The notes under the pieces were generated by a model. The model ran no database searches. It saw only the letters and a list, made by a program, of their open reading frames with translations, and had not been told where the DNA came from. Source: Rhizobium ecuadorense (GTDB lineage: Bacteria > Pseudomonadota > Alphaproteobacteria > Rhizobiales > Rhizobiaceae). From it: DNA of 64,000 bases. The stretch's first letter is position 1, and the number at the start of each line of letters is the position of its first letter. Positions 18,084 through 26,106 of this stretch are shown here, in pieces. Position numbers and translations under genes: made by a program. Where the stretch lies: positions 1 to 64,000 of the forward strand of contig NZ_LFIO01001107.1 in assembly GCF_001187535.1 (NCBI RefSeq), written 5' to 3'.

Positions 18084-19292
18084 AATCCGCTTTCTGAGAA
18101 AAGCCCGCTCCGGCTCCTGCCGGCAGAGCGACAGCGCGATTTCATAAGCCGCGATCGCCTCCTGCCTCCGGCCGAGGCGGCGCAGAAAATCGGCGCGCGC
18201 CGAATGGGCGAGGTGATAGGCCGTGAGCTCGCCGCGTCCGAGAATGGCATCGATCAGTTCCAGCCCCTTCGCCGGCCCCTCCGCCATCGCGATCGCCACG
18301 GCCCGGTTGAGTTCGACAATCGACGAGGGCTGAGCCGCCAGAAGCAGATCGTAATAGAAAGCAATCCGCTTCCAGTCGGTTTCCTCGGCGGTCGACACTT
18401 TCGCATGTTCGGCGGCGATCGCCGCCTGCACCGTATAGGTGCCGATCTCTCCCGTCCGCATCGCCTCGGCAAGCAGTGCCAGGCCCTCCGAGATCTTGGC
18501 GCGGTCCCAAAGCGAGCGGTTCTGATCGGCAAGCAGCACCAGCTTTCCGTCCTGACCGCTGCGGGCGCTGCGGCGGGAATCCTGCAGCAGCATCAGTGCC
18601 AGCAGGCCTGAAACATCGGGATGCGGCAGCAGCGCCAGGAGCAGCCGCGCCAGACGTATCGCCTCCGCGCTCAGGTCGGCGCGGACCACGTCCTCCCCCG
18701 AAGAGGCCGAATAACCTTCATTGAAGACGAGGTAGATAATGTGCAGCACTCGGTCCAGCCGCTGAGGCAGCGCCTCGCGGTCAGGCACCTCGTAGGGGAT
18801 TTTTTCCGCCCGGATCCTGCCCTTGGCGCGCACGATCCGCTGGGCGACCGTCGGCGCCGGCACGAGGAAGGCATGGGCGATTTCTTCAGTGGTCAGCCCG
18901 CAGATTTCCCGAAGCGCCATCGCCATCTGCGCGTCGGCGGGAATAGCGGGATGGCAGCAGGTGAAGATCAACCGCAGCATGTCGTCCTCGATCGGTTCCA
19001 TCTCGCCGATCTCCGTGTCGTCGACCGTGTAAAGGCTGTCCTCGATATGCTGCTGCGAGGCGTCGAAGCGCGCCCGGCGCCGGATCGTATCGATCGCCCT
19101 GAAACGGCCCGCCGAGACCAGCCAGGCGAAAGGATTGCCGGGAACGCCGTCGGTCGGCCATGTCCGCGCGGCCGCGGCAAAGGCTTCGTGGAGCGCTTCC
19201 TCAGCCCGGTCGAAATCGCCGAGCAGGCGGATCAGCGTCGCCAGCACCCGGCGCGAATGCTGCCTGTAGATATCTTCGATTACCTGTCCCAA
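18051..19292 (-). CDS. ECF sigma factor, ECF42 type with C-terminal TPR-like extension
   Basis: A 413-residue RNA polymerase sigma factor. Region 2 is near the N-terminus (VLATLIRLLGDFDRAEEALH and FAWLVSAGRFRAIDTIRRR) and region 4 follows (ALREICGLTTEEIAHAFLVP, TVAQRIVRAKGRIR). The long C-terminal extension (about 180-413, beginning LYLVFNEGYSAS in family terms; here IIYLVFNEGYSASSGED) is typical of ECF42, in which it replaces an anti-sigma factor. It starts at TTG with GAGGA upstream, ten bases after the last DGPF gene. Tandem DGPF genes are the hallmark partner of ECF42. Confidence 0.88.
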   Translation of the reverse strand: MGQVIEDIYRQHSRRVLATLIRLLGDFDRAEEALHEAFAAAARTWPTDGVPGNPFAWLVSAGRFRAIDTIRRRARFDASQQHIEDSLYTVDDTEIGEMEPIEDDMLRLIFTCCHPAIPADAQMAMALREICGLTTEEIAHAFLVPAPTVAQRIVRAKGRIRAEKIPYEVPDREALPQRLDRVLHIIYLVFNEGYSASSGEDVVRADLSAEAIRLARLLLALLPHPDVSGLLALMLLQDSRRSARSGQDGKLVLLADQNRSLWDRAKISEGLALLAEAMRTGEIGTYTVQAAIAAEHAKVSTAEETDWKRIAFYYDLLLAAQPSSIVELNRAVAIAMAEGPAKGLELIDAILGRGELTAYHLAHSARADFLRRLGRRQEAIAAYEIALSLCRQEPERAFLRKRISKLAATSERQ

Positions 19293-19302
19293 CGGGCGAT
19301 CC

Positions 19303-19662
19303 TCACTCCGGCAGGGTGAGCAGCCTCACCGGACGCAATTCGACCGATCCGACGCGGACGCTTGGAATTCCCGCGACGACCTTGCGCGCCTCTTCGAGAT
19401 CGGCTGCCTCGATGATGTAGATGCCAGCCAGATGTTCCTTGGTCTCGACGTAAGGGCCGTCGGTCGAAGACAGAATGCCATGGCGCACTCTCAGGACCGA
19501 GGCGCTGTCGGGACCTTCCAATGCATCGGAATGGATCATGATGCCTTTGCGCTGAAGCTCCTCGTCATACTGGAAATGCGCCCTCACGAGCTCGTCGCCC
19601 TCGGCCTGACTGAGCGTGCCATCCATATCGGCGGAATTATAGATGAGGCAGACGAAGCGCAT
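19303..19662 (-). CDS. DGPF-domain (YciI-like) protein, third of three
   Basis: A 119-residue protein of the YciI/DGPF family, with the motif DGPYVETKEHLAGIYIIEA and a C-terminal SVELRPVR strand. The molecular function of DGPF proteins is not established; they are dimeric ferredoxin-like folds that accompany ECF42 sigma factors and are commonly in their regulon. It lies eight bases after the second DGPF gene and ten before the sigma gene, so one transcript is likely. Confidence 0.85.
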   Translation of the reverse strand: MRFVCLIYNSADMDGTLSQAEGDELVRAHFQYDEELQRKGIMIHSDALEGPDSASVLRVRHGILSSTDGPYVETKEHLAGIYIIEAADLEEARKVVAGIPSVRVGSVELRPVRLLTLPE

Positions 19663-19670
19663 GGCTATCG

Positions 19671-20030
19671 CTATCTCCCATCCTTGATCGAATAGGCGGG
19701 CCTGATTTCGATCGACGCATATTTGAGGATCGGGAAGGTGGAAATGATCGCTTTCGCCTCTTCTATGTCCTTGGCCTCGATCACCACGAACCCGCCGAGA
19801 TGCTCCTTGATTTCGGCGAAGGGCCCATCTGTAGCGGCGACAGTGCCGTTGCGAACGCGGAGCGTTACGGCTCGCTCAGGTTCATAAAGCGCCAGCGCGC
19901 TCAGCATGTGACCGCTGTCACGCCAGTGGTCGTCGCTGACGATGCACTCCTGCGTGAGCGCATCCCATTCGGTCTGAGGGACCAGTTTGCTTTTCTCAGT
20001 GTCGAACCAGATTTGGCATAGAAACTTCAT
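19671..20030 (-). CDS. DGPF-domain (YciI-like) protein, second of three
   Basis: A 119-residue paralogue: MKFLCQIWFD start, DGPFAEIKEHLGGFVVIEA core and ASIEIRPAY end. The frame extends upstream, but GAGGAGG lies six bases before the ATG at 20030, which fixes the start. It is ten bases from the first DGPF gene. Function unknown beyond the ECF42 association. Confidence 0.85.
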   Translation of the reverse strand: MKFLCQIWFDTEKSKLVPQTEWDALTQECIVSDDHWRDSGHMLSALALYEPERAVTLRVRNGTVAATDGPFAEIKEHLGGFVVIEAKDIEEAKAIISTFPILKYASIEIRPAYSIKDGR

Positions 20031-20040
20031 CGGTACCTCC

Positions 20041-20397
20041 TCATTGAGCTGCGAATTCGTGGATAGGCCGCACCTCGATCGCGCCGAGCTTGGCAAGCGG
20101 GATGCCGGCGGCGATGCGGATCGCATCGTTGAGGTCCTTGGCCTCGACTAGGATGAAGCCGCCGAGCGCCTCCTTGGTCTCGATGAAGGGACCGTCCGTT
20201 ACCGACAGCTCGCCGCTACGCACCCGGACCGTCACCGCCGATGCCGGCGGCTGCAGTGCCTCGGCCACGATCATATTCCCGCTTTCGGCGAGGTCCTTGT
20301 CGTAATTCAGCGAATTCGCACCGAGTTCGGTCTTTTGCTCTTTCGTCATGGCGCCGAGCATCGCGCCGTCGAACCACACCTGACAGAGATATTTCAT
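20041..20397 (-). CDS. DGPF-domain (YciI-like) protein, first of three
   Basis: A 118-residue paralogue: MKYLCQVWFDGAML start, DGPFIETKEALGGFILVEA core and GAIEVRPIHEF end. AGGAG precedes the ATG at 20397 by about ten bases; longer in-frame starts upstream would swallow the promoter boxes. It heads the DGPF1-DGPF2-DGPF3-sigma operon. Confidence 0.85.
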   Translation of the reverse strand: MKYLCQVWFDGAMLGAMTKEQKTELGANSLNYDKDLAESGNMIVAEALQPPASAVTVRVRSGELSVTDGPFIETKEALGGFILVEAKDLNDAIRIAAGIPLAKLGAIEVRPIHEFAAQ

Positions 20398-20432
20398 CGC
20401 GAACGCTCTCCTTGCGTCTTTCCATAACCCTG

Positions 20433-20459
20433 GACGATCGAGCTTCGCGCATTTCGACA
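20433..20459 (-). promoter_or_regulatory. ECF42-type promoter candidate for the DGPF-sigma operon
   Basis: On the minus strand TGTCGA (20459-20454) is followed after 17 bases by CGTC (20436-20433), which matches the remembered ECF42 consensus of TGTCGA at -35 with a CGA/CGTC-like -10. It lies about 36 bp before the first DGPF start, so the operon is probably autoregulated. Confidence 0.55.
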
Positions 20460-20492
20460 TCGCGCCCCAAAAAAACTTTTTGGCGGGTCGGC

Positions 20493-20520
20493 TGTCGAAA
20501 CGGCAAGGCAGCACTCGACA
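20493..20520. promoter_or_regulatory. Symmetrical pair of TGTCGA/CGAC boxes
   Basis: TGTCGA on the plus strand (20493-20498) is followed 17 bases later by CGAC (20516-20519). The same site read on the minus strand gives TGTCGA (20520-20515) and, 17 bases on, CGAC. It could be a bidirectional ECF42-type promoter that also drives the small gene at 20554. Confidence 0.4.
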
Positions 20521-20553
20521 AGGCTTCACTGAAACCTGTCGAGGAGAACTGAA

Positions 20554-20769
20554 ATGAGCATTCTTGAAATCGCGCTGGCAAGCCAGATTTGGGCACGCCG
20601 TCATGAGAAGCGCGCGCCGGAGTTCCTCGAAAGCGATGGGCTGAAGATTCTCCAGCGCACCGCCTTCGCGTTCCTTGCCTTCACCCTGCTGATAGCAGGG
20701 CTGAACCTTGCCGCCGGCACGCCGCAAACGCTTGCGGATGGCTCGGCGTCTGCCGTGGCAGGCAGATGA
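20554..20769 (+). CDS. Small membrane protein, 71 aa
   Basis: An unrecognised small protein with a soluble N-terminus (SILEIALASQIWARRHEKRA), one hydrophobic segment (TAFAFLAFTLLIAGLNLAAG, about residues 34-53) and a short polar tail. GAGGAG lies six bases before the ATG. It is divergent from the DGPF-sigma operon and downstream of TGTCGA boxes, so it may belong to the same regulon. It ends in a hairpin shared with amn. Confidence 0.6.
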   Translation: MSILEIALASQIWARRHEKRAPEFLESDGLKILQRTAFAFLAFTLLIAGLNLAAGTPQTLADGSASAVAGR

Positions 20770-20770
20770 G

Positions 20771-20796
20771 GAAACGGCCTATTGGAAGGCCGTTTC
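20771..20796. terminator. Hairpin between convergent genes
   Basis: GAAACGGCC and GGCCGTTTC form a perfect 9 bp stem with an eight-base loop. It follows the small membrane protein gene and overlaps the stop codon of amn. The T-run is short in both directions. Confidence 0.55.
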
Positions 20797-22281
20797 GAAG
20801 AAGCTGCGCAGTTTGCGCGAATGCAGCGCTTCCTTCGGCATGGCGGCCAGCTTCTGCACGGCGCGGATGCCGATCTGCAGATGCTGGTTGACCTGCGTGC
20901 GGTAGAAGGCCGTCGCCATGCCTGGCAGCTTCAATTCGCCGTGCAGCGGCTTGTCGGAGACGCAGAGCAGTGTGCCGTAGGGCACGCGGAAGCGAAAGCC
21001 GTTGGCGGCAATCGTTGCCGATTCCATGTCGAGCGCGATGGCGCGCGCCTGGGAAAGCCGCTTCACCGGCCCGCGCTGGTCGCGCAGTTCCCAGTTGCGG
21101 TTGTCGATCGTGCCGACCGTGCCGGTGCGCATGATGCGTTTGAGTTCGAAGCCCTCGTAGCCGGTGATTTCGGCAACTGCGGCCTCCAGCGCCACCTGCA
21201 CTTCGGCGAGCGCCGGAATCGGCACCCAGACCGGCAGGTCATCGTCAAGCACATGGTCTTCGCGCATATAGGCATGGGCGAGCACATAATCGCCGAGCCG
21301 CTGGCTGTTGCGAAGCCCGGCGCAGTGGCCGAGCATCAGCCAGGCATGCGGGCGCAGCACCGCGACATGGTCGGTGATCGTCTTGGCGTTGGAGGGGCCG
21401 ACGCCGATATTGATCATGGTGATCCCGGCATGGCCCTTCTTCTTCAGATGGTAGGCCGGCATCTGCGGCAGGCGGGTCAGTGCCGCATCCGTTTCCGGCA
21501 CGCTCGAACCGGGCAGGGTGACGATATTGCCGGGCTCGACGAAGGCGGTATAGCCGTCGCCGCCCTCCGCCATCAGCTTGCGCGCCCAGCCGCAGAATTC
21601 ATCGATATAGAACTGGTAGTTCGTAAACAGCACGAAATTCTGGAAATGCTCGGCATGCGTCGCCGTATAATGCGACAGACGGGCGAGCGAATAGTCGATG
21701 CGCTGCGCGGTGAATGGGGCAAGCGGCGAGGGCTCTCCCGGCGGCGGGATATATTCGCCATTGGCGATCTCGTCGTCGGTGGTGTTGAGGTCGGGCGTGT
21801 CGAAAATATCGCGCATCGGAATGTCGATGAAGGCGTTGGTCGATGCTTCCACATGCGCACCCTCGCCGAAGGCGAAGTGCAAGGGGATCGGCGTCGTCGA
21901 TTCCGAGACGATGACCGGAACATTGTGGCTCTTCACCAGCAGCGCCAGCTGCTCCTTCAAGTAATGCTTGAAGAGCTTCGGCCGGGTGACCGTCGTCGTA
22001 TAGATGCCCGGTGCCGTGACATGGCCGTAGGAAAGGCGCGAATCGACGTGGCCGAAGCTTGTCGTCTCGATGCTGACCTGCGGATAGAAAGCACGATAGC
22101 GCGAGGAGATCGGAGCGCCCTGCGCCAACTCGGTGAAGCTCTTGATCAGGAACGCCGTATTGCGCTCGTAAAGCGCCGTCAGCGCTTCCACGGCCTTGGC
22201 CGGATCATCAAAGCTCTGAGGCTGGAAAGGGGGAGGCGAGGAGATGTCGAGCGGCGACAAGGGGGAGATTCGTTTGTTCAT
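20779..22281 (-). CDS. amn: AMP nucleosidase
   Basis: A 500-residue AMP nucleosidase that splits AMP into adenine and ribose 5-phosphate, helping set the adenylate pool. The N-terminal AMP-nucleosidase domain (about 30-190) is followed by a phosphorylase-like catalytic half with TMINIGVGPSNAKTITDHVA, RPHAWLMLGHCAGLRNSQRL and RAIALDMESATIAANGFRFRVPYG, the Glu and Asp region typical of nucleoside phosphorylase folds. Length agrees with the family. It is monocistronic, and the opposite strand carries a long open frame with no sign of being a gene. Confidence 0.94.
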   Translation of the reverse strand: MNKRISPLSPLDISSPPPFQPQSFDDPAKAVEALTALYERNTAFLIKSFTELAQGAPISSRYRAFYPQVSIETTSFGHVDSRLSYGHVTAPGIYTTTVTRPKLFKHYLKEQLALLVKSHNVPVIVSESTTPIPLHFAFGEGAHVEASTNAFIDIPMRDIFDTPDLNTTDDEIANGEYIPPPGEPSPLAPFTAQRIDYSLARLSHYTATHAEHFQNFVLFTNYQFYIDEFCGWARKLMAEGGDGYTAFVEPGNIVTLPGSSVPETDAALTRLPQMPAYHLKKKGHAGITMINIGVGPSNAKTITDHVAVLRPHAWLMLGHCAGLRNSQRLGDYVLAHAYMREDHVLDDDLPVWVPIPALAEVQVALEAAVAEITGYEGFELKRIMRTGTVGTIDNRNWELRDQRGPVKRLSQARAIALDMESATIAANGFRFRVPYGTLLCVSDKPLHGELKLPGMATAFYRTQVNQHLQIGIRAVQKLAAMPKEALHSRKLRSFFETAFQ

Positions 22282-22367
22282 GACGCATTATAGAGAGTTG
22301 TTTTTGACAAGCAAACGACGCGCGCCGGCGGAATCCGATTATTTTATCCTCTTGGTGTCGGATACCG

Positions 22368-22547
22368 TCACTGCACCGATGGCGCGCAGAAAGTGCCGTT
22401 TCGCTCCAGGCAGGTATAGCTCGCTCCGAAATGCGACTGTGCGCCACCGCCGCCATTGTGCACCACCACCGCCGAAAACGTGATCGCGAAGATCGCCGCA
22501 AACAGCGTGATGATGCTGAACCGTTTTGCCAGAATATACATGTCCAT
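22368..22547 (-). CDS. Small single-pass membrane or exported protein, 59 aa
   Basis: ATG at 22547 has GGGGGAA upstream. The product begins MDMYILAKRFSIITLFAAIF, a hydrophobic helix, then a glycine-rich stretch and two cysteines in SYTCLERNGTFCAPS, which could form a disulphide in the periplasm. I do not recognise a family. It is plausible by start signal and composition but short. Confidence 0.5.
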   Translation of the reverse strand: MDMYILAKRFSIITLFAAIFAITFSAVVVHNGGGGAQSHFGASYTCLERNGTFCAPSVQ

Positions 22548-22786
22548 CGCCGTTCCCCCGATACGCAACTCTATCGTGACAAGAGTTTTGTCATGGCGCG
22601 GCTGAATGAGCGCTGAGATACCGGTTCATCCAGCGTTCAGCTTGCCGGACAGGCTCGGAGCGGGTTGGCAGAGAATTTACACTGGTTCGCCAGGCCAGGC
22701 TCAACGCGTTCGGCTTGGCCGGGCCGTCCGGCCGAAGCGGCAGAGGGCCCCGCGTTTGATGATCGTTTTCCAGCTGCCTTATGCGC

Positions 22787-23125
22787 TTAGAGCCGCGTCC
22801 AGGTCTGTGACTTGCAGAGGATCTTCATCACGCAGCCCTGCATTCTCAGCGAATTGCCGGAGATCTTGCCCGAGCCGCTATAGGTCTTGTCGGCGGCCGG
22901 GTCGGTGATCTCGCCGGCATAGCTGCCGCCGGTTCCCGCAAGCGTGCCGATCTTCCGGCCGGCATATTTGCCGGTCTTCAGCGTCACGCAATAGCTGCCG
23001 CCGCACGACGCGATCACCGCCGTCTCGCCGGCCGCCGTCTTCCAGCTGCCGACGATCGGCTCCTCGGCATGGACGATGCCTGCGATCATTGTAATGGCGC
23101 TGGCGAGAACGAAGCTGCGGATCAT
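22787..23125 (-). CDS. DUF2147-family exported protein
   Basis: A 112-residue periplasmic protein: signal peptide MIRSFVLASAITMIAGIVHA, then a beta-rich DUF2147 domain with EEPIVGSWKTAAGETAVI, two cysteines, AGEITDPAADKTYSGSGKIS and the end CVMKILCKSQTWTRL. GGAGGAAAAG precedes the ATG at 23125. The family is common in the envelope of Proteobacteria; its function is not known. Confidence 0.8.
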   Translation of the reverse strand: MIRSFVLASAITMIAGIVHAEEPIVGSWKTAAGETAVIASCGGSYCVTLKTGKYAGRKIGTLAGTGGSYAGEITDPAADKTYSGSGKISGNSLRMQGCVMKILCKSQTWTRL

Positions 23126-23556
23126 CTTTTCCTCCATGATGTCCCTGATCGGGCGCGAAATTAACTGACGCGAACGTAAAGGTAAATATGCGCGGTCATT
23201 TTCCATGCTGATGCATGTCGCCCGGAAGCGTGCCGCGGTTCCGGGATAACGACATGAGCTAAAGCGCGTTGCATGAATCAAATTCGATGCGACGCGCTTT
23301 AGCGGCGGAAAAGGGCTGAGAAAACCGCATCCGGCGGCCTTTCAAAATATCGGCTGCTGATTTCATGATGAACGATCCCTTTATTTTCAGATCTGAATCT
23401 TTCGTAAAATTCGAGCGAAAATCCTTTAGCCACAAGGCATCTGATGTTTAACAAAAACCCAAATTTACCAAGCATTTGCACTTTGTTTGTCTAGAATTAA
23501 TCATGCATTTTAGGCGTTTTTTGAAAGCCGTTCGGCATAGTGAAGCCATCAAACGA
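23126..23556. other. Non-coding interval, AT-rich, with an interspersed repeat
   Basis: Between the DUF2147 gene and the structured leader of the Sel1-like gene there is no convincing gene. The first half holds the repeat described at 23211-23324. The second half (about 23325-23520) is AT-rich and probably contains the promoter for the Sel1-like gene. Confidence 0.5.
23211..23324. repeat. Interspersed rhizobial repeat, copy 1
   Basis: This 114 bp segment aligns by eye with 52638-52759. Shared blocks include ATCGCCCGGAA or GTCGCCCGGAA, GCGGTTCCGGGATAACGA, TGAATCAAATT and GAGAAAA. Inside is a hairpin AAAGCGCG...CGCGCTTT. It lies in intergenic DNA and resembles repeats seen throughout rhizobial genomes. 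Confidence 0.7.
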
Positions 23557-23612
23557 GCGGGGCAAACCCGCCGGACCGCAAGGGCCGCAAGCCGCGATAG
23601 ACGGCAAGGCCC
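23557..23612 (+). ncRNA. Structured 5' leader candidate of the Sel1-like gene
   Basis: Two hairpins can be drawn: GCGGG-gcaaa-CCCGC (23557-23571) and GGGCC-gcaa-GCCG-cgataga-CGGC-aa-GGCCC (23582-23612), the second with complete pairing in both helix segments. They lie 49 bp before the gene at 23661. The first loop recalls the GGGCAAACC block of c-di-GMP-I riboswitches, but the expected GACGCAAAGCC block is degenerate and the tetraloop helix is missing, so no class is assigned. Confidence 0.35.
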
Positions 23613-23660
23613 GGAGGTAAAACAGGGTAAGTCATAAACAGGCTAACAGGGATAAAACCG

Positions 23661-23927
23661 ATGGCACGCTTTGAAATGCACAATGCTGAAACGGCCACCA
23701 TGGGTGGCGACAACAGCGCCGATGTCTTCTGTGAAATGGGTCTGATGTATGCGACCGGCCGCGGCTGCGAAGTCGATCTGGTCGCAGCCCACAAATGGCT
23801 GAACATCGCCGCAATCAAGGGCAACGACCGCGCCGCCGAGCTTCGTGCGGATGTGGCCGCCGCCATGGACAAGATGCAGATCGTGGCAGCGCTGCGCGCC
23901 GCCCGCGAGTGGATGACGGTCCACTGA
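23661..23927 (+). CDS. Small Sel1-like repeat protein, 88 aa
   Basis: An 88-residue cytoplasmic protein holding about one and a half Sel1/TPR-like repeats: ADVFCEMGLMYATGRGCEVD followed by LVAAHKWLNIAAIKGNDRAA, then a helix AAAMDKMQIVAALRAAREWM. Sel1 repeats mediate protein-protein contacts; the partner is unknown. AGGGA lies ten bases upstream of the ATG. A strong terminator follows and a structured leader precedes it, so it is an independent, possibly post-transcriptionally controlled unit. Confidence 0.8.
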   Translation: MARFEMHNAETATMGGDNSADVFCEMGLMYATGRGCEVDLVAAHKWLNIAAIKGNDRAAELRADVAAAMDKMQIVAALRAAREWMTVH

Positions 23928-24019
23928 GACCGTCTCCGATCGATCGACAAAAGCAGCAATAACAACCTCGGAAAGAGGGACTGGCGGGCGCTTCAGACGG
24001 GCCCGACGCCAGGAGAAGG

Positions 24020-24057
24020 GAACCGCGGCCGGATACCTCCACCGGGCGCGGTTCTTT
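24020..24057 (+). terminator. Rho-independent terminator
   Basis: GAACCGCG and CGCGGTTC form an 8 bp stem around a 19-base loop, followed by TTT. It lies about 90 bp after the Sel1-like gene. Confidence 0.65.
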
Positions 24058-24078
24058 CTATTGGACATAAAAGAGTGA

Positions 24079-24125
24079 GAGCATGATCTCATGAGAAACC
24101 GCCGACAGTTTTCGGCATCATGCTC
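24079..24125. repeat. Short rhizobial inverted repeat
   Basis: GAGCATGAT and ATCATGCTC are perfect 9 bp arms around a 29-base centre containing GAAACCG and TTTTCGG. Elements of this form are frequent between rhizobial genes. It lies at the 3' side of the HisC-like gene. Confidence 0.6.
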
Positions 24126-24127
24126 CA

Positions 24128-25240
24128 TCAGCCGATCTGTTTCAGCACCCCCGGCAGCGCGTTTTCGAGAAGCGCCATATCCGCCTCCGGTCCGACGCTG
24201 ACGCGAATGCAGCGATTGAGCGGCGCCACGCCGGGCATGCGGATGAAGACGCCGCGTTCCATCAGCCCGTCGACGATCGCCCGCGCATAGGTGCCGTCGC
24301 GGCCGGCGTCGATCGCCACGAAATTCGTCGCCGAGGGCAGGGGCTCAAACCCGTTGGCCCGGGCGATGCCGCCGATCCGCTCCCGCGCCGCCTGGATTTT
24401 CCCGACCACCTCGGCGAGATAGGCCTGGTCCTTGAGGGCGGCGAGCGCCGCCGCCGTCGCCAGCCGGTTCATGCCGAAATGATTGCGGATCTTGTCGAAA
24501 GCTTCAGCCGTGCCGGCCGTCGAGATCACGTAGCCGGTGCGGGAGCCGGCCAGTCCGTAGGCCTTGGAGAAGGTGCGGGTACGAACGATGTTCGGCAACT
24601 CGATCAGCGAGGCGATCGACGGCAGCGCCCCTGCCGGCCCGGTCTCGCTATAGGCCTCGTCGAGCACCATCATCGTGGTCTCCGGCAGTGCCCGGGCGAA
24701 GGCGACGATCTTGTCGGCATCCCACCAGCTTCCCATCGGATTGTCGGGATTGGCGAAATAGACGAGCGGCGCATTCTCGCGCTTTACGGCATCGAGCAAC
24801 CCGTCGAGATCCTCGCGGTCATTGGCATAGGGAACGGTCACCAGCCGGCCGCCGAAGCCGACGACATGGAAATTGAAGGTCGGATAGGCGCCGAGCGAGG
24901 TGACGACGGGCGCGCCGGGCTCGATCACCAGCCGGACGATCTGGCCGAGCAATTCGTCGATGCCGCTGCCGATGGCGATATTGGCGGGGGATATGCCGAG
25001 ATGGGCGGCAAGCGCTTGCCGGAGCGCGAAATTCTCCGGGTCATTGTATTTCCAGATATTGCCGGCCTCCTCGCGCATCGCTGCAAACACCGAAGGGGCG
25101 GGGCCGAAGCCGTTCTCATTGGCGCCGATGCGTGCCGAAACGGCAAACCCGCGCTGGCGCTCGATCGCTTCGGGGCCGACGAAAGGAACTGTGGAGGGCA
25201 GGGCGCCGGCAAGAGGCGTGAAGCGCGAAAAGGCGGACAT
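24128..25240 (-). CDS. HisC-like PLP aminotransferase
   Basis: A 370-residue class I/II aminotransferase of the histidinol-phosphate/aromatic aminotransferase type. Landmarks: NENGFGPAPSVFAAM, GSGIDELLGQIVRLVIEPG, FANPDNPMGSWW, LDEAYSETGPAG and the PLP-Lys motif TRTFSKAYGLAGSRTGYVI. Such second copies of HisC in rhizobia often act on aromatic or other keto acids rather than in histidine synthesis; no his genes are nearby. The ATG at 25240 starts at the conserved N-terminus; a longer frame has no support. Confidence 0.85.
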   Translation of the reverse strand: MSAFSRFTPLAGALPSTVPFVGPEAIERQRGFAVSARIGANENGFGPAPSVFAAMREEAGNIWKYNDPENFALRQALAAHLGISPANIAIGSGIDELLGQIVRLVIEPGAPVVTSLGAYPTFNFHVVGFGGRLVTVPYANDREDLDGLLDAVKRENAPLVYFANPDNPMGSWWDADKIVAFARALPETTMMVLDEAYSETGPAGALPSIASLIELPNIVRTRTFSKAYGLAGSRTGYVISTAGTAEAFDKIRNHFGMNRLATAAALAALKDQAYLAEVVGKIQAARERIGGIARANGFEPLPSATNFVAIDAGRDGTYARAIVDGLMERGVFIRMPGVAPLNRCIRVSVGPEADMALLENALPGVLKQIG

Positions 25241-25344
25241 GCGAAGGCGGTTTCCCGGATATATTGACAATCGGCGCAACAATAGGCCCGGGCACCGCCG
25301 ACGCAAGCAAGATTATTTCTGCGACCAGATGGTTGTCGGGCTAT

Positions 25345-25746
25345 TCACGCACGGAAGATCGGCGCCCGCCGGGCGGCGATTGCTTCCATGTTGCCGACAA
25401 GGAAATCGGTGCGGACGACGCGGCGCAGAACCTCGGGGTCCATGATGTTGATGAACCGCACCCCGATGCGTTCCTTGTGCCGGTAGACCTCGGCACAGCC
25501 GATCCGGTAGGCGAGGCCCAGAATGTTGAGATAATAATGTTTCGGCAGGCCGGCCGTGGTCGACACGATAAACGTGGCGCCGCCCTGGGAGATATCGATG
25601 ATCTCGGCGCTGCGCATCGAGACGCCGGTAAGGCACGGCCGGACGGCGACGATGCGGGCTGGCCGCTTGACGCTGAATTCTTCCCAGCGCAGGTCATAGA
25701 CGGCGGACTTGACCGTGGCAAGGTGTGTGGCGCGGAGCATAGACAT
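25345..25746 (-). CDS. PilZ-domain protein, 133 aa
   Basis: A short single PilZ domain, the c-di-GMP-binding fold. Residues 23-60 read RWEEFSVKRPARIVAVRPCL then SAEIIDISQGGATFIVS; the D-x-S-x-x-G motif of PilZ is present (DISQGG), but the upstream RxxxR switch is only partly recognisable as KRPAR. The rest is the beta barrel ending GVRFINIMDPEVLRR. GGAG lies seven bases before the ATG. A related protein is encoded at 27812-28144. Possibly a c-di-GMP effector or a degenerate PilZ partner. Confidence 0.75.
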   Translation of the reverse strand: MSMLRATHLATVKSAVYDLRWEEFSVKRPARIVAVRPCLTGVSMRSAEIIDISQGGATFIVSTTAGLPKHYYLNILGLAYRIGCAEVYRHKERIGVRFINIMDPEVLRRVVRTDFLVGNMEAIAARRAPIFRA

Positions 25747-26106
25747 TCACATTCTCCGTCAGTCAGGACGCATTTGGGGTTGATCTCGAGCAACCTGATC
25801 TTGATCCCAACCAAGGTCACATGAATGTTTTGCGCATTCGTCAAATATAAAATTACAATTTTAACGAGTTCAAACATTGTTCCCAAGCGGGACGCCTCGA
25901 TGTTCCTTATCGGGACGCGGCCGGCATAGGCGATCGGGCGCTGTTTTCATCGGCAATCCGCAAACCGCCTCTTTGACGCGGAAGAGCCGCCCCGATCGCC
26001 GCATCCGATTTCGGCGCAATTTTTCCCGAACTCTTTCAAGTGCCGGGCGTTCTGCTTTGATCGATGACGCACGGCGCGCTTCGAACGACGACGCGAGGAG
26101 TTGAAA
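25747..26106. other. Divergent intergenic region, 360 bp
   Basis: No gene is supported here. The part next to the PilZ gene is AT-rich (about 25790-25880) and probably carries its promoter; the part before the host-attachment gene has GCG-rich sequence and the AGGAG for that gene. Confidence 0.4.

Noticed and set aside
20782..22293. A 503-codon open frame on the plus strand opposite amn
   Set aside because: It mirrors amn almost end to end, its product is rich in Arg, His and Gly as expected of an antisense shadow of GC-rich code, and it resembles no protein family.
23299..23481. A 60-codon minus-strand open frame
   Set aside because: No ribosome-binding site, it lies in an AT-rich promoter area and partly in an interspersed repeat, and its product has no recognisable pattern.
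23557..23612. A c-di-GMP-I (GEMM) riboswitch
   Set aside because: The GGGCAAACC-like block is present but falls in a hairpin loop, and the GACGCAAAGCC partner and the tetraloop helix are not intact; kept only as an unclassified structured leader.
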